From the NCBI GenBank assembly GCA_963703045.1, contig OY969782.1:1612001-1676000 (forward strand): DNA of 64,000 nucleotides. The letters run 5' to 3'. The position numbers and the translations under genes were made by a program. Shown here piece after piece: positions 9,161 through 18,201 of the stretch; position 1 is the first letter of the stretch; each line of letters opens with the position of its first letter. This stretch comes from Miltoncostaea sp963703045 (GTDB taxonomy: Bacteria > Actinomycetota > Thermoleophilia > Miltoncostaeales > Miltoncostaeaceae). Under the pieces are notes generated by a model that saw only the letters and a list, made by a program, of their open reading frames with translations, was not told the DNA's origin and did no database searches.

Positions 9161-10626
9161 AGGACCTGCGCGACTGGATCGGCACCCTCGAGAAGGCCGG
9201 TGAGCTGGTGAGGATCGACGCGCGCGTCGATCCGGTGCTCGAGATCACCGAGATCGCCGACCGCGTATCGAAGGCGGGCGGGCCGGCGCTGCTGTTCACC
9301 GACGTCGCCGGCAGCGACATGCCGGTGCTGATCAACCAGTTCGGGACCGATCGGCGCATGTGCATGGGCCTCGGCACCGAGAGCCTCGACGCGCTCGGCG
9401 AGCGCATCGAGACCCTCATGGACCTGCAGCCGCCCCAGGGCGTCGTGGCCAAGGTCAAGGCGCTCGGCAAGCTGCGCGAGCTGGCCTCGTTCTCGTCGAA
9501 GATGGTCCGGGACGCCCCATGCCAGGAGGTCTGGCTCGACGAGCCCGACCTCGACCGCGTGCCCGTGTTGACCTGCTGGCCCGACGACGGTGGCCCGTTC
9601 GTGACGCTGCCGCTGGTCTTCAGCCGCGACCCGGTGACGGGGGCGCGCAACTGCGGCATGTACCGCATCCAGAAGGTCAACCGGCGCACGGCGATGATGC
9701 ACTGGCAGATCCACAAGGACGGTGCGGCCCACCTGCGCGACTCGCAGGGGCGCGTGCCGGTGGCGGTGGCGATCGGTACCCATCCGGCCACGACCTACTC
9801 GGCGACGGCGCCGCTGCCGCCCGGCATCGACGAGATGATCTTCGCCGGGTTCCTGCGCGGCCGCAGCGTCGAGATGGTCAAGTGCCGCACGGTCGATCTC
9901 GAGGTGCCCGCCGAGTCGGAGGTCGTGCTCGAGGGCTACGTCGACGCCCACGACCTGCGGCCCGAGGGCCCCTTCGGCGACCACACCGGGTTCTACACGC
10001 CGGTCGACGACTACCCGACGTTCCACCTGACCGGCATGTCGATGCGCCGCGACGCCATCTACTCCACCACCGTCGTCGGCCCGCCGCCGATGGAGGACTT
10101 CTTCCTCGGCAAGGCCACCGAGCGCCTCTTCCTGCCGATCATCCGCATGACGCTGCCGGACCTGGTCGACATGAACCTCCCGCTCGAGGGGGTCTTCCAC
10201 AACTGCGCGATCGTCTCGGTGCGCAAGCGCTACCCCGGGCACGCGAAGAAGCTCATGAGCGCCATCTGGGGCCTCGGACTGCTGTCGCTGAGCCGCTGCG
10301 TGATCGTGGTCGACCACGACGTAGACGTGCAGGACGTCTCGGCGGTCGCCTTCCAGGCGTTCTCGAACGTGGACGCCGGGCGCGACATGCTCGTGGTGGA
10401 GGGCCCGGTGGACGCGCTCGACCACGCCGCGCCCTACTTCGCCTACGGCTCGAAGGTCGGCTTCGACGCCACGCGCAAGTGGGCGGGCGAGGGGCTCGTG
10501 CGGCCCTGGCCGGACGCGATCGTGATGAGCGATGACGTGAAGTCGCTCGTGGATCGTCGCTGGGCCGAGTACGGGATCGCCGACGGCGCCGGAAAAGGGA
10601 CGTCCGGCCCCCGCCGGGGTCGTTGA
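9157..10626 (+). CDS. UbiD-family decarboxylase (menaquinone pathway, MqnL-like)
   Basis: 489 residues with UbiD-family features: KDLRDWI at the N terminus, VNRRTAMMHWQIHKDG, and EGPFGDHTGFYTP in the prFMN-binding region. UbiD enzymes use prenylated FMN made by UbiX; a ubiX gene lies 2.5 kb downstream. In the futalosine menaquinone route the UbiD/UbiX pair (MqnL/MqnM) removes the carboxylate of prenylated 6-naphthoate, which fits the mqnA/mqnC neighbours. ATG start overlapping the preceding stop. Confidence 0.9.
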   Translation: MKDLRDWIGTLEKAGELVRIDARVDPVLEITEIADRVSKAGGPALLFTDVAGSDMPVLINQFGTDRRMCMGLGTESLDALGERIETLMDLQPPQGVVAKVKALGKLRELASFSSKMVRDAPCQEVWLDEPDLDRVPVLTCWPDDGGPFVTLPLVFSRDPVTGARNCGMYRIQKVNRRTAMMHWQIHKDGAAHLRDSQGRVPVAVAIGTHPATTYSATAPLPPGIDEMIFAGFLRGRSVEMVKCRTVDLEVPAESEVVLEGYVDAHDLRPEGPFGDHTGFYTPVDDYPTFHLTGMSMRRDAIYSTTVVGPPPMEDFFLGKATERLFLPIIRMTLPDLVDMNLPLEGVFHNCAIVSVRKRYPGHAKKLMSAIWGLGLLSLSRCVIVVDHDVDVQDVSAVAFQAFSNVDAGRDMLVVEGPVDALDHAAPYFAYGSKVGFDATRKWAGEGLVRPWPDAIVMSDDVKSLVDRRWAEYGIADGAGKGTSGPRRGR

Positions 10627-10703
10627 AAGTGCCCTCTCCGTCGGGTTGAATCCCATGCGGCGGCCGAGTTCCGGCGCTGAACCGACGGGCGCAGGAGGCG
10701 GGC

Positions 10704-11414
10704 TTGGCTGAGAGCAATGGGGGCGAGACGGGCGGACCCGTCCGCGGCGGTCAGTACAGCGGGCCCACGGCGCACGAGCCGGAGCCCGTCCACGACCATT
10801 CGGACGACCCCGGTTTCGTCACCCGCACCAAGTTCCTGACCGGGGTCGCGGTCGTCACCGGCGGCGTCATGACGGCCGCCATCCTCGTGCCGGTGATCGG
10901 CTTCGCGGCGGCGGACGCCGTGAAGCAGGAGGACTGGCGCTGGATCGACGTCGGCCCCGTGTCCGACTTCCCCGACGGCGAGGTCACGTCGATCGCCGTC
11001 TCCGGCCCGGCCCCCGAGTCGGACCGCCGCGCGTTCGTGCGCAACAAGGACGGCGCGATGCTGGCGATCTGGAACCGGTGCGCCCACCTGGGCTGCCCGG
11101 TCGCCTACTCGCCGGGCGGCGACGTCTACTCGTGCCCGTGCCACGGCGGCGCCTACGACTCGCTCGGCCGCGTGACCTCCGGTCCGCCGCCGCGCCCGCT
11201 CGACCGCTTCGACGTCAAGATCGTCACCTCGGAGGGCAAGGACGTCGCCGTGCAGGAGAACCCCGCGAAGGGCGTGCCGATGGCGGGCGCGAAGCCCGAC
11301 GACCGCGTGCTGCTCGGCCGGCCGTTCTCGATCGACGCCGACCTCAAGCCGTACAAGCTCCACGGTCCCGGCGAGCCGGTGAGCGGCGTCCTGTCCAACC
11401 TCTACCCCTTCTAG
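10704..11414 (+). CDS. qcrA: Rieske iron-sulfur subunit of cytochrome bc complex
   Basis: 236 residues with one transmembrane helix at about 45-68 and a C-terminal Rieske domain. Cluster ligands are C126/H128 and C144/H147, with the stabilising disulfide pair C131 and C146. It transfers electrons from menaquinol to the cytochrome c domain of the bc complex at the membrane. TTG start preceded by a strong AGGAGG at 10693-10698. First of three qcr genes (10 bp, then 4-bp overlap). Confidence 0.96.
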   Translation: MAESNGGETGGPVRGGQYSGPTAHEPEPVHDHSDDPGFVTRTKFLTGVAVVTGGVMTAAILVPVIGFAAADAVKQEDWRWIDVGPVSDFPDGEVTSIAVSGPAPESDRRAFVRNKDGAMLAIWNRCAHLGCPVAYSPGGDVYSCPCHGGAYDSLGRVTSGPPPRPLDRFDVKIVTSEGKDVAVQENPAKGVPMAGAKPDDRVLLGRPFSIDADLKPYKLHGPGEPVSGVLSNLYPF

Positions 11415-11424
11415 GACGGTCGAC

Positions 11425-12267
11425 GTGGCCACCACCGACATCGGACCCAAGAACCCGGCCTACAAGGCGGGCGAGGCGGCATTCGACTACGTCGATCACC
11501 GCACCGGGGCGAAGACCGGCCTCAAGTGGTTCCTCTTCCGCAACGTGCCGGCGGAGACGAGCTGGTTCCAGACTCTCGGCTTCACGGCGATGGCGCTCTT
11601 CGGCATGCAGGCGATCACCGGGATCATCCTGGCGATGTACTACAAGCCCGACCCCAACAGCGCCTACCAGAGCATCGACACGATCACGAACGAGGTGACG
11701 TGGGGCTGGCTCGTGCGCGGCATGCACAAGTGGGGCGCGAGCGCCATGATCGTCGTGGTCTTCCTCCATCTCGGGCGCGTCTTCTTCTTCGGCTCGTACA
11801 AGTACCCGCGCGAGCTGACCTGGGTGACCGGGGCGCTGCTGCTGGTGATGACCATGTTCATGGGCCTCACCGGCTACCTGCTGGTGTGGGACCAGAAGGC
11901 CTACTGGGCCACGGTCGTGGCCGTCAACATCACGGCCAGCGCGCCGATCGTCGGCCCGTACATCGCCGACATCCTCCGCGCCGGCCCGGAGTTCGGACCC
12001 GAGACGCTCTCGCGGTTCTACTCCATCCATATGCTCGTGATACCGGGTGCGATGGCCACCTTCATCGGCATCCACCTGTATCTGATCGCCAAGCTCGGAA
12101 TCGCCGAGCCCCCGTACAGCAAGCGCCGGATGGCCGTCGAGCGGGCCGAGGACGAGGCGCGCCGCGCGGCCGAGCGTGAGCGACTGCCCTACGGTCGCCG
12201 CCCGGTGCCGCCGGTCGCCCCGCGCCCGAGCACGCCGGAGCCCGTCAAGGCGGAGGAGCGTCCGTGA
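11425..12267 (+). CDS. qcrB: Cytochrome b, N-terminal half (four-helix heme b subunit)
   Basis: 280 residues forming the b6-like part of cytochrome b. Heme ligands are visible at H101, H115, H202 and H217 in four long hydrophobic helices; the PIVGPYIADIL region borders the quinol-oxidation pocket. The C-terminal tail after residue 230 is charged and Pro-rich. The split-b organisation, with the rest of cytochrome b in the next gene, is as in Bacillus and some actinobacteria. GTG start, 10 bp after qcrA. Confidence 0.95.
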   Translation: MATTDIGPKNPAYKAGEAAFDYVDHRTGAKTGLKWFLFRNVPAETSWFQTLGFTAMALFGMQAITGIILAMYYKPDPNSAYQSIDTITNEVTWGWLVRGMHKWGASAMIVVVFLHLGRVFFFGSYKYPRELTWVTGALLLVMTMFMGLTGYLLVWDQKAYWATVVAVNITASAPIVGPYIADILRAGPEFGPETLSRFYSIHMLVIPGAMATFIGIHLYLIAKLGIAEPPYSKRRMAVERAEDEARRAAERERLPYGRRPVPPVAPRPSTPEPVKAEERP

Positions 12268-13010
12268 ACCGCGGTCAGCAGGAGTACTACAAGCGCGACT
12301 ACGCCCAGGCGAAGGCCGAGGGGAAGCCGTTCTTCCCGTACGCGGTCTACAAGGACCTGATCATCGCCACGCTGGCGATCGGCCTGGTCATCACGTTCGC
12401 CATCTGGCACCGCGTCGAGCTGGGCGAGCCGGTCAACCCGGCGAGCACCGACTTCGTGCCGCGCCCGGAGTGGTACTTCTTCTTCCTCTTCGAGCTGCTC
12501 AAGATCTTCAAGGGTCAGAACGCGCTCATGCCGGTGATCATGGCGACGTTCATCATCCCGAACATCCTCATGGCGCTGCTGATCCTGACCCCGTTCATCG
12601 ACCGTGGGCCGGAGCGCCGCATCCAGAAGCGACCGATCGCGCTGCTCTCGGGCATCGCGGTCATCGTGTTCCTCGCCTACATGACCAACCTCGGCGCCGA
12701 GGCGCCCGAGAGCGTCGGGGCGGAGGGGCTGCCGCTGAGCGGGCTCGAGAGCGATCCGGCGGCGCAGGCCGGGTCGCAGCTCTTCCTGGCCAACGGCTGT
12801 ACGAGCTGCCATGCCATCGGGGGCGTGGGGGCCGCCGGCCCGGGTCCGAACCTGAGCAACCAGGGGGCCAAGGGCCAGGACGTGGCGTTCTACACCAACC
12901 TCCTGAAGAACCCCCCGGGCAACGTGATGCCGGCCTTCACGACCTTCACCCCCGAGCAGTACGACCAGCTCGGGACCTTCCTGGCCGGCCTGGGCACGAA
13001 GTACAAGTAG
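12264..13010 (+). CDS. qcrC: Cytochrome b C-terminal half fused to cytochrome c
   Basis: 248 residues. Residues about 25-145 are the subunit-IV-like part with three helices and PEWY at 68-71, which belongs to the quinol-oxidation site. Residues 165-248 are a class I cytochrome c with CTSCH at 179-183 and a likely Met ligand in NVMPAF. The fusion replaces a separate cytochrome c1. GTG start overlaps the previous stop by 4 bp; a strong hairpin follows the stop, ending the operon. Confidence 0.95.
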   Translation: MNRGQQEYYKRDYAQAKAEGKPFFPYAVYKDLIIATLAIGLVITFAIWHRVELGEPVNPASTDFVPRPEWYFFFLFELLKIFKGQNALMPVIMATFIIPNILMALLILTPFIDRGPERRIQKRPIALLSGIAVIVFLAYMTNLGAEAPESVGAEGLPLSGLESDPAAQAGSQLFLANGCTSCHAIGGVGAAGPGPNLSNQGAKGQDVAFYTNLLKNPPGNVMPAFTTFTPEQYDQLGTFLAGLGTKYK

Positions 13011-13020
13011 CGCCCGCACG

Positions 13021-13047
13021 CGGCCGGGGGACGGATCCCCCCGGCCG
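13021..13047 (+). terminator. Hairpin after the qcr genes
   Basis: A 10-bp GC stem (CGGCCGGGGG paired with CCCCCGGCCG) with a short loop begins 10 bp after the qcrC stop. There is no T-tract, as is common in such GC-rich genomes. Confidence 0.6.
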
Positions 13048-13075
13048 ATCACCCTCTGGTGCGGGGGCGCGCCGC

Positions 13076-13081
13076 TACCAT
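13076..13081 (+). promoter_or_regulatory. -10 element (TACCAT) of leaderless ubiX
   Basis: TACCAT stands 7 bases before GTG 13089, supporting that codon rather than ATG 13092 as the start and suggesting that ubiX opens a new transcription unit after the qcr terminator. Confidence 0.5.
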
Positions 13082-13088
13082 CGGTGAT

Positions 13089-13727
13089 GTGATGCGCGTC
13101 TTCCTCGGGGTCACCGGAGCGAGCGGAGCCCTCTACGCCGGCCACGCCCTGCGGGCCCTGACGGGCGCCGGGTGCGACGTGGGCCTGTGCGTCAGCGGCG
13201 CGGGGGCGCACGTCATCAGCCACGAGATCCTCGAGGCCGGCTCCGGCCCCCCCGACGACCCGGCGCTCGCGATCGAGGGCTTCGTCGAGCGCTTCGCGAC
13301 CGGGCCCGGCACCGTCACCCGTCTGGGCCTCAACGACCTGACCGCGCCGTTCGCCTCGGGCTCGTCGCTCGCGCCGGCGGCGCTGATCGCGCCCTGCTCG
13401 GGCTCGACGATGGGGGCGATCGCGAGCGGGACGGCGCGCAACCTGATCCATCGCTGCGCCGACGTGATGCTCAAGGAGCGGCGGCGGCTGGTGCTGATGC
13501 CGCGCGAGACGCCGCTGAGCCTGATCCAGATCGAGAACTGGGCCACCGTGACCCGGGCCGGGGCGATCGTGCTGCCCGCGATGCCCGGCTTCTACGGTCT
13601 GCCGAGGCGGATGGAGGACCTGGTCGACTTCATGGTCGCCAAGGCGCTCGACCACCTCGGGGTGCCCAACGAGCTGATCGCCCGGTGGGGCGAGGACGCG
13701 GCGACGCGGCCGGAGGCCGCCGCGTGA
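13089..13727 (+). CDS. ubiX: Flavin prenyltransferase UbiX (MqnM-like)
   Basis: 212 residues of the UbiX/Pad1 flavoprotein family: GVTGASGALYA at the N terminus, the PCSGSTMGAIASG loop and the RETPLSLIQIEN region. It prenylates FMN to make the cofactor for UbiD enzymes; the UbiD gene upstream is the obvious client. It starts a plus-strand operon ubiX-menG-pps-mqn with 4-bp overlaps. Start at GTG 13089 or ATG 13092; the promoter spacing favours the former. Confidence 0.94.
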   Translation: MMRVFLGVTGASGALYAGHALRALTGAGCDVGLCVSGAGAHVISHEILEAGSGPPDDPALAIEGFVERFATGPGTVTRLGLNDLTAPFASGSSLAPAALIAPCSGSTMGAIASGTARNLIHRCADVMLKERRRLVLMPRETPLSLIQIENWATVTRAGAIVLPAMPGFYGLPRRMEDLVDFMVAKALDHLGVPNELIARWGEDAATRPEAAA

Positions 13728-14434
13728 GCGCGGGCGCGCCGGGACGGCTGCCCGCGGCCGAGGTGCGGGACATGTTCGACCGCATCGCCCCACGCTACGA
13801 CCGCCTCAACCGCGCGATGACGGCGGGCCTCGACGGCCGCTGGCGCCAGGCCGCCGCCGCCGCGGCCGACCTCGCCGCGGGCGGGCGGGCGCTCGACTGC
13901 TGCACCGGCACCGGCGACCTGGCGCTCGCCCTCGCCGACCGGGTCACCCCCTCCGGCGAGGTGGTCGGACTCGACTTCGCCGAGGAGATGCTGGTGCGGG
14001 CGCGCGAGAAGGCCGCCGCCCGGGGGGCGCAGGTCGAGTTCGTCGCGGGCGACGCGCTCGCGCTGCCCTTCGCCGACGACCGGTTCGACGCCGCGACCGT
14101 GGCCTTCGGCATCCGCAACGTCAGCGACCTCGACGCCGGGCTGCGCGAGATGGCCCGCGTCGTGCGCCCCGGCGGCCGGGTCGTCATCCTCGAGATCACC
14201 ACGCCGCGCCGGCTGCGCGCCTTCTACGAGATCTGGTTCGACCGCATCGTGCCGCGCCTCGGCCGGCTGCTCGGCCGCGACGCCGCCGCCTACTCGTACC
14301 TGCCCGCCTCGGTGCGCCGCTTCCCCGAGCCCCCGGAGCTCGCCGCGCGCATGGCCGCCGCGGGACTGACCGACGTGCGCTGGCGGCCGCTCGCCGGCGG
14401 CATCGTCGCGCTGCACCACGGGCGGACCGCGTGA
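13724..14434 (+). CDS. menG: Demethylmenaquinone methyltransferase (MenG/UbiE)
   Basis: 236 residues, class I SAM methyltransferase with FDRIAPRYDRLN at the N terminus, the SAM loop CCTGTGDLA and the UbiE signature FGIRNVSD and LEITTP. It carries out the last methylation of menaquinone. It lies between ubiX and a polyprenyl diphosphate synthase, overlapping both by 4 bp. GTG start. Confidence 0.94.
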   Translation: MSAGAPGRLPAAEVRDMFDRIAPRYDRLNRAMTAGLDGRWRQAAAAAADLAAGGRALDCCTGTGDLALALADRVTPSGEVVGLDFAEEMLVRAREKAAARGAQVEFVAGDALALPFADDRFDAATVAFGIRNVSDLDAGLREMARVVRPGGRVVILEITTPRRLRAFYEIWFDRIVPRLGRLLGRDAAAYSYLPASVRRFPEPPELAARMAAAGLTDVRWRPLAGGIVALHHGRTA

Positions 14435-15414
14435 CCTCGATGGCGCCGCTGCCGGCGCGCGTCCGGCCGCTGACCCCGTTCCTCGCGCTCTGCGAGCAGC
14501 GCCTGCGCGAGGCGGTCGCCGGCCATGCCGACGAGGTCGGCATCCCGGCCGCCGACACCCTGGCCGCGGGCGGCAAGCGGGTGCGTCCGCTGCTGGTGTT
14601 CTGCGCGGCGCCGGCGTCGGCGCTCACCGACCCGGCCGCGCGCGAGAACCTGCTCTCGGCGGCCGCGGCCGTGGAGCTGGTGCACATGGCGACCCTGGTC
14701 CACGACGACCTGCTCGACGGCGCGACCATGCGCCGGGGGCGCCCGACCGTCGCCCAGTCGCTCGGCGCCGAGCGGGCCGTCAGCACGGGCGACTTCCTGT
14801 TCGCGCGCGCGTTCGGCGAGCTCACCCGCACGGGATCGCCGGCCGCCGTGAGCGCCCTCGCGGTCGCCGCGCTGCACCTGTCCCAGGGCGAGATCGACCA
14901 GCAGCGGGCCGCCTTCGACCTCTCCCTCACCGAGGACGCCTACCTCTCGCGCTGCCGGCGCAAGACCGCCGCGCTCTTCTCGGTGGCCTGCCGGCTCGGG
15001 GCGCAGGTCGGCGGGGCCGGACCCGAGGCCGCCGACCGGCTGGCCGCCTTCGGCGAGAACGTGGGCATGGCCTTCCAGATCTTCGACGACATCCTCGACC
15101 TGGCGGGGGCGCCCGCGGCCACGGGCAAGCGCCGCGGCACCGATCTGTGCGACGGCACGGTCACCCTGCCGGTCATCCTGGCGATGCAGCTCGAGCCGGG
15201 GCTCCGCCCGCACGTGGCCGACGCCGCGCAGGGACCGGGGCTCGACGTGCTCTGCGACCGGCTGGCGGTGCATCCCGGGCTCGACCTGGCGCGCGATCGG
15301 GCCCTCGCCTTCGTGGCCGCCGCCCGCGCGGCGATCGAGGACGGGCCGACCGGCGGCGCCGGCGTCGAGGCGCTGCTGGAGATCGCCGACGGCGTCGTGG
15401 ACCGCTACTCGTGA
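14431..15414 (+). CDS. Polyprenyl diphosphate synthase (menaquinone side chain)
   Basis: 327 residues, trans-isoprenyl synthase with the GGKRVRP motif near residue 47, a first motif HDDLLDGATMRRG and the second Asp-rich motif DDILDLAG. The first motif has the form DDxxD as expected for a long-chain synthase. It makes the polyprenyl tail for the menaquinone enzymes encoded around it. A degenerate relative lies at 8636; the two could form a heteromer, which is speculation. Start overlaps menG, stop overlaps the next gene. Confidence 0.93.
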   Translation: MTSMAPLPARVRPLTPFLALCEQRLREAVAGHADEVGIPAADTLAAGGKRVRPLLVFCAAPASALTDPAARENLLSAAAAVELVHMATLVHDDLLDGATMRRGRPTVAQSLGAERAVSTGDFLFARAFGELTRTGSPAAVSALAVAALHLSQGEIDQQRAAFDLSLTEDAYLSRCRRKTAALFSVACRLGAQVGGAGPEAADRLAAFGENVGMAFQIFDDILDLAGAPAATGKRRGTDLCDGTVTLPVILAMQLEPGLRPHVADAAQGPGLDVLCDRLAVHPGLDLARDRALAFVAAARAAIEDGPTGGAGVEALLEIADGVVDRYS

Positions 15415-15969
15415 GCGGCGCGATCAGCCGCGAGGACATCGAGGCGCTGCTGCGCGCCTCCGACCCGCTGGGCGCGGCCCGGGCAGCCGGGGTCGGTGGC
15501 GGCGGCACCGTCACGGTGCTGCGCGAGCCCCCGGCCGGCGCGCTCGCCGACGGCGACGACGAGGGGCCGATCGCGGAGCACCGGGCCGCCCACGCGGCCG
15601 GCCGCCCCAGCGAGGCCGCGGTCACCTATGGCGCCGGACACGACCCGGCCGACGTGGCCGCCCGCATCGCGGCCCTCGCCGACCTCGCCCGCTCCACCGG
15701 CCTGCTGCGCGCCGTCTGCCCCGTGCCCGCCGAGGGCACCCCCGAGCGCCCCGGCTCGTGGGGCGTCGAGGACCTGACGGTCGTGCGCCGCGTGCCGCGC
15801 CGCCCTGCCCGCCGACGTCGCGGTGCGCCCCCACTGGCGCCGGCTCGGCCCCGCGGCCTGCCAGATCGCCGTTGCCTTCGGGGCCTCGCAGTGGCTCGTG
15901 CCCGCCGACGACACCACCGACGTCGAGCGGCTCGCCGGCGCGGTCGGCGCCGGGCTGGACCGGGCATGA
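15411..15969 (+). CDS. Radical-SAM-less MqnC/MqnE-like protein, one frameshift
   Basis: Reads as one 185-residue protein if one base is removed near 15787, after which VVAACRAALPADVAVRPHWR continues to the stop. It aligns by eye with MqnC (16787): RAAHAAG and VTYG then ARIAALADLARSTGLLRA match RAAHRAG, MMYG, DRIEHLRRL; the C terminus (PHWRRLGPAACQIAVAFGA) matches the MqnC tail (SSWVTQGLRVGQLALEFGC). The N-terminal 20 residues also look MqnE-like, but the whole middle with the CxxxCxxC cluster site is absent. So it cannot be a radical SAM enzyme; it may be an accessory subunit or an MqnE relic. It keeps 4-bp overlaps on both sides. Confidence 0.65.
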
Positions 15970-16767
15970 GGCTGCTCCGCGTGGGCCGGATCTCGGCGCT
16001 CAACATGTATCCGATCTACCACGGCCTCGAGCGCGCCGCGGATCCGACCCTGACCTTCACCGACGGCGTCCCCACCACGCTCAACGCCGATCTGCTGGAG
16101 GGGCGCCTCGACGTGTCGGCCGTGTCGAGCATCGCGTACGCCCGTCACGCCGACCGGCTGCGGCTGGTGCCGGTGGCGTCGATCACGGCCGACGGCGCGG
16201 TCGATTCGATCCAGCTCTTCTCGCGCGTCCCCTTCGCCGAGGTGCGCACGGTGGCGGTGACGCCGCATTCGGCCACGTCGGTGGCGCTGCTGCGGGTGCT
16301 GCTGGGGACCTCCGCGGCGCCCTTCGAGCTTCTGTCGGACGACCCGGCCGAGGCGCTCGCGCGCGTGGACGGGGTGCTGCTGATCGGCGACGAGGCACTC
16401 GCCGGCCTGCAGGAGCCCGTTCGCGCCCCACCGCACCGACCTCGGCGCCGAGTGGCGCGCCCGCACCGGGCACCCGATGGTGTTCGCGGTGTGGGCGGCG
16501 TCGGAGTCGGCGGCGCGGGAGCGTCCCGAGGCGCTCGCCGGCCTGGCGTCGCGGCTGTCGGAGGCGCGCGCCGCCTACCTCGACGACCCCGAGTCGGTCG
16601 TCGCCGCCGCGAGCCGGCGCTTCCCCTTCCCGGCCGACTTCATCAGGCCCTACCTGAGCCGGCTCCGCTACGGGTTCGGCGACGCCGAGCGGGCCGGCCT
16701 CGCGGCCTTCCTGCGCCTGGCGCGCGAGAGCGGCGAGCTCGACGTCGTGCCACCTCTCGCCGCATGA
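15966..16767 (+). CDS. mqnA: Chorismate dehydratase MqnA, one frameshift
   Basis: A 266-residue periplasmic-binding-protein-fold enzyme that dehydrates chorismate to 3-enolpyruvyl-benzoate, the entry to the futalosine pathway. The first 150 residues (VGRISALNMYPIYHGL, VPTTLNADLLEGRLDVSAVSSI) and the remainder (HPMVFAVWAA, YLSRLRYGFGDAE) are in different frames. Removing one base near 16419-16421 joins them through EPFAPHRTDLGAEW. The total length minus one is an exact multiple of three, and no other damage is seen. ATG start in an ATGA overlap with the preceding gene. Confidence 0.88.
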
Positions 16768-16774
16768 GCGCCGC

Positions 16775-16780
16775 TAGGAT
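16775..16780 (+). promoter_or_regulatory. -10 element (TAGGAT) of mqnC
   Basis: TAGGAT is 6 bases upstream of the mqnC GTG, giving mqnC its own probable leaderless promoter in the 19-bp gap after mqnA. Confidence 0.45.
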
Positions 16781-16786
16781 GACCGG

Positions 16787-17878
16787 GTGAGCACCCTCGC
16801 CCCCTCCCGCGTCGGCGAGATCCTCGCCGGCCTCGACGACGGCGGCCGCCTCGGCGACGAGGACGCGGTGACGCTGCTCGCCTCGCGCGACCTCGTGGCG
16901 GTCGGCGAGGCCGCCGCGCGGCGGCGCGACGCCGCGAGCGACCCGGGCGTCGTGACGTTCGTGATCGACCGCAACGTCAACTACACCAACTTCTGCATCA
17001 CCGACTGCGACTTCTGCGCGTTCTACCGGCGCCCGATGGACCCCGAGGGCTACGTCCTGCCGAAGTCGGTGATCTTCCGCAAGATCGAGGAGACCCTCGA
17101 CCTCGGCGGCACGGCGCTGCTGCTGCAGGGGGGCCACCACCCGAACCTGAGGATCGAGTGGTACGAGGACCTCTTCACCGATATCAAGTCGCGCTACCCG
17201 ATCCACCTGCACGCGCTCTCGCCCTCGGAGATCCTGCACATCAGCAACGTCTCGAAGCTGACGCTGGACGAGACGATGGCCCGGCTGCGCGCCGCCGGAC
17301 ACGACTCGCTGCCCGGGGGCGGCGCCGAGATCCTCGTCGATCGGGTGCGCCAGGTGATCGCGCCCCGCAAGACCACCTCCGACGAGTGGCTCGACGTCAT
17401 GCGCGCCGCGCACCGGGCCGGCATGTCGACCACCGCCACGATGATGTACGGCACCGTCGACACGGTCGAGGACCGCATCGAGCACCTCCGCCGCCTGCGC
17501 GAGGTGCAGGACGAGCACGGCGGCTTCCGCGCGTTCGTCTGCTGGAGCTACCAGTCGGGCGGCGGCAGCGCGCGCGGCGACGACCACCAGCACACCACGG
17601 CCGCCGACTACCTGATGATGCTCGCCGTGAGCCGGCTGTACCTCGACAACTTCCCGCACTTCCAGTCGTCGTGGGTGACCCAGGGCCTGCGGGTGGGCCA
17701 GTTGGCGCTCGAGTTCGGCTGCGACGACATGGGGTCGATCATGATCGAGGAGAACGTCGTGCGCGCCGCGGGCACCGCATTCCGGCTCGACACCGACCGC
17801 ATGGTGCGGGCCATCGAGGCGACCGGCCGCCGCGCCGTGCAGCGCGACACCCTCTACCGCGCCGTGAGGACCTTCTGA
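16787..17878 (+). CDS. mqnC: Cyclic dehypoxanthine futalosine synthase
   Basis: 363 residues, radical SAM enzyme of the futalosine pathway that cyclises dehypoxanthine futalosine. The [4Fe-4S] site CITDCDFCAF follows NVNYTNF near residues 62-75; LLLQGGHHP and the C-terminal LRVGQLALEFGCDD are typical of the MqnC/MqnE/CofH group. It is followed by a rhodanese gene through a TGATG overlap. mqnB, mqnD and a full-length mqnE are not in the window. Confidence 0.94.
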   Translation: MSTLAPSRVGEILAGLDDGGRLGDEDAVTLLASRDLVAVGEAAARRRDAASDPGVVTFVIDRNVNYTNFCITDCDFCAFYRRPMDPEGYVLPKSVIFRKIEETLDLGGTALLLQGGHHPNLRIEWYEDLFTDIKSRYPIHLHALSPSEILHISNVSKLTLDETMARLRAAGHDSLPGGGAEILVDRVRQVIAPRKTTSDEWLDVMRAAHRAGMSTTATMMYGTVDTVEDRIEHLRRLREVQDEHGGFRAFVCWSYQSGGGSARGDDHQHTTAADYLMMLAVSRLYLDNFPHFQSSWVTQGLRVGQLALEFGCDDMGSIMIEENVVRAAGTAFRLDTDRMVRAIEATGRRAVQRDTLYRAVRTF

Positions 17879-18201
17879 TGACGGAACTGTCGGTCGCCGA
17901 GGCCCACCGCCTCTGGAGCGCGGGCGAGCTCGTGATCGTCGACGTGCGCGAGCAGCCCGAGCACGACGCCACACGGGTTCCCGGGATGCCCCTCGTGCCG
18001 ATGAGCGAGCTCCTGTCGCGGGTCGACGAGATCCCGGCGGGCGCGCCGCTGGCCGTCATGTGCCGCAGCGGCGCGCGCAGCGCGCAGGTGGCCGACTACC
18101 TGACCGCCGCCGGCGACCACGGCGAGGTGGCGAACGTGGAGGGCGGCATCATCGCCTGGGCGTCCGAGGGGCTGCCCTACGAGGGGGAGACCCCTCGCTG
18201 A
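17878..18201 (+). CDS. Rhodanese-like sulfurtransferase
   Basis: A single-domain rhodanese of 107 residues with the active-site loop CRSGARS (Cys near residue 61) and the terminal pattern NVEGGIIAWASEGLP. Such proteins move sulfane sulfur or act in redox sensing in the cytosol; the substrate is unknown. ATG shares one base with the mqnC stop; its own stop overlaps a CTG that probably starts the next gene. Confidence 0.88.
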   Translation: MTELSVAEAHRLWSAGELVIVDVREQPEHDATRVPGMPLVPMSELLSRVDEIPAGAPLAVMCRSGARSAQVADYLTAAGDHGEVANVEGGIIAWASEGLPYEGETPR

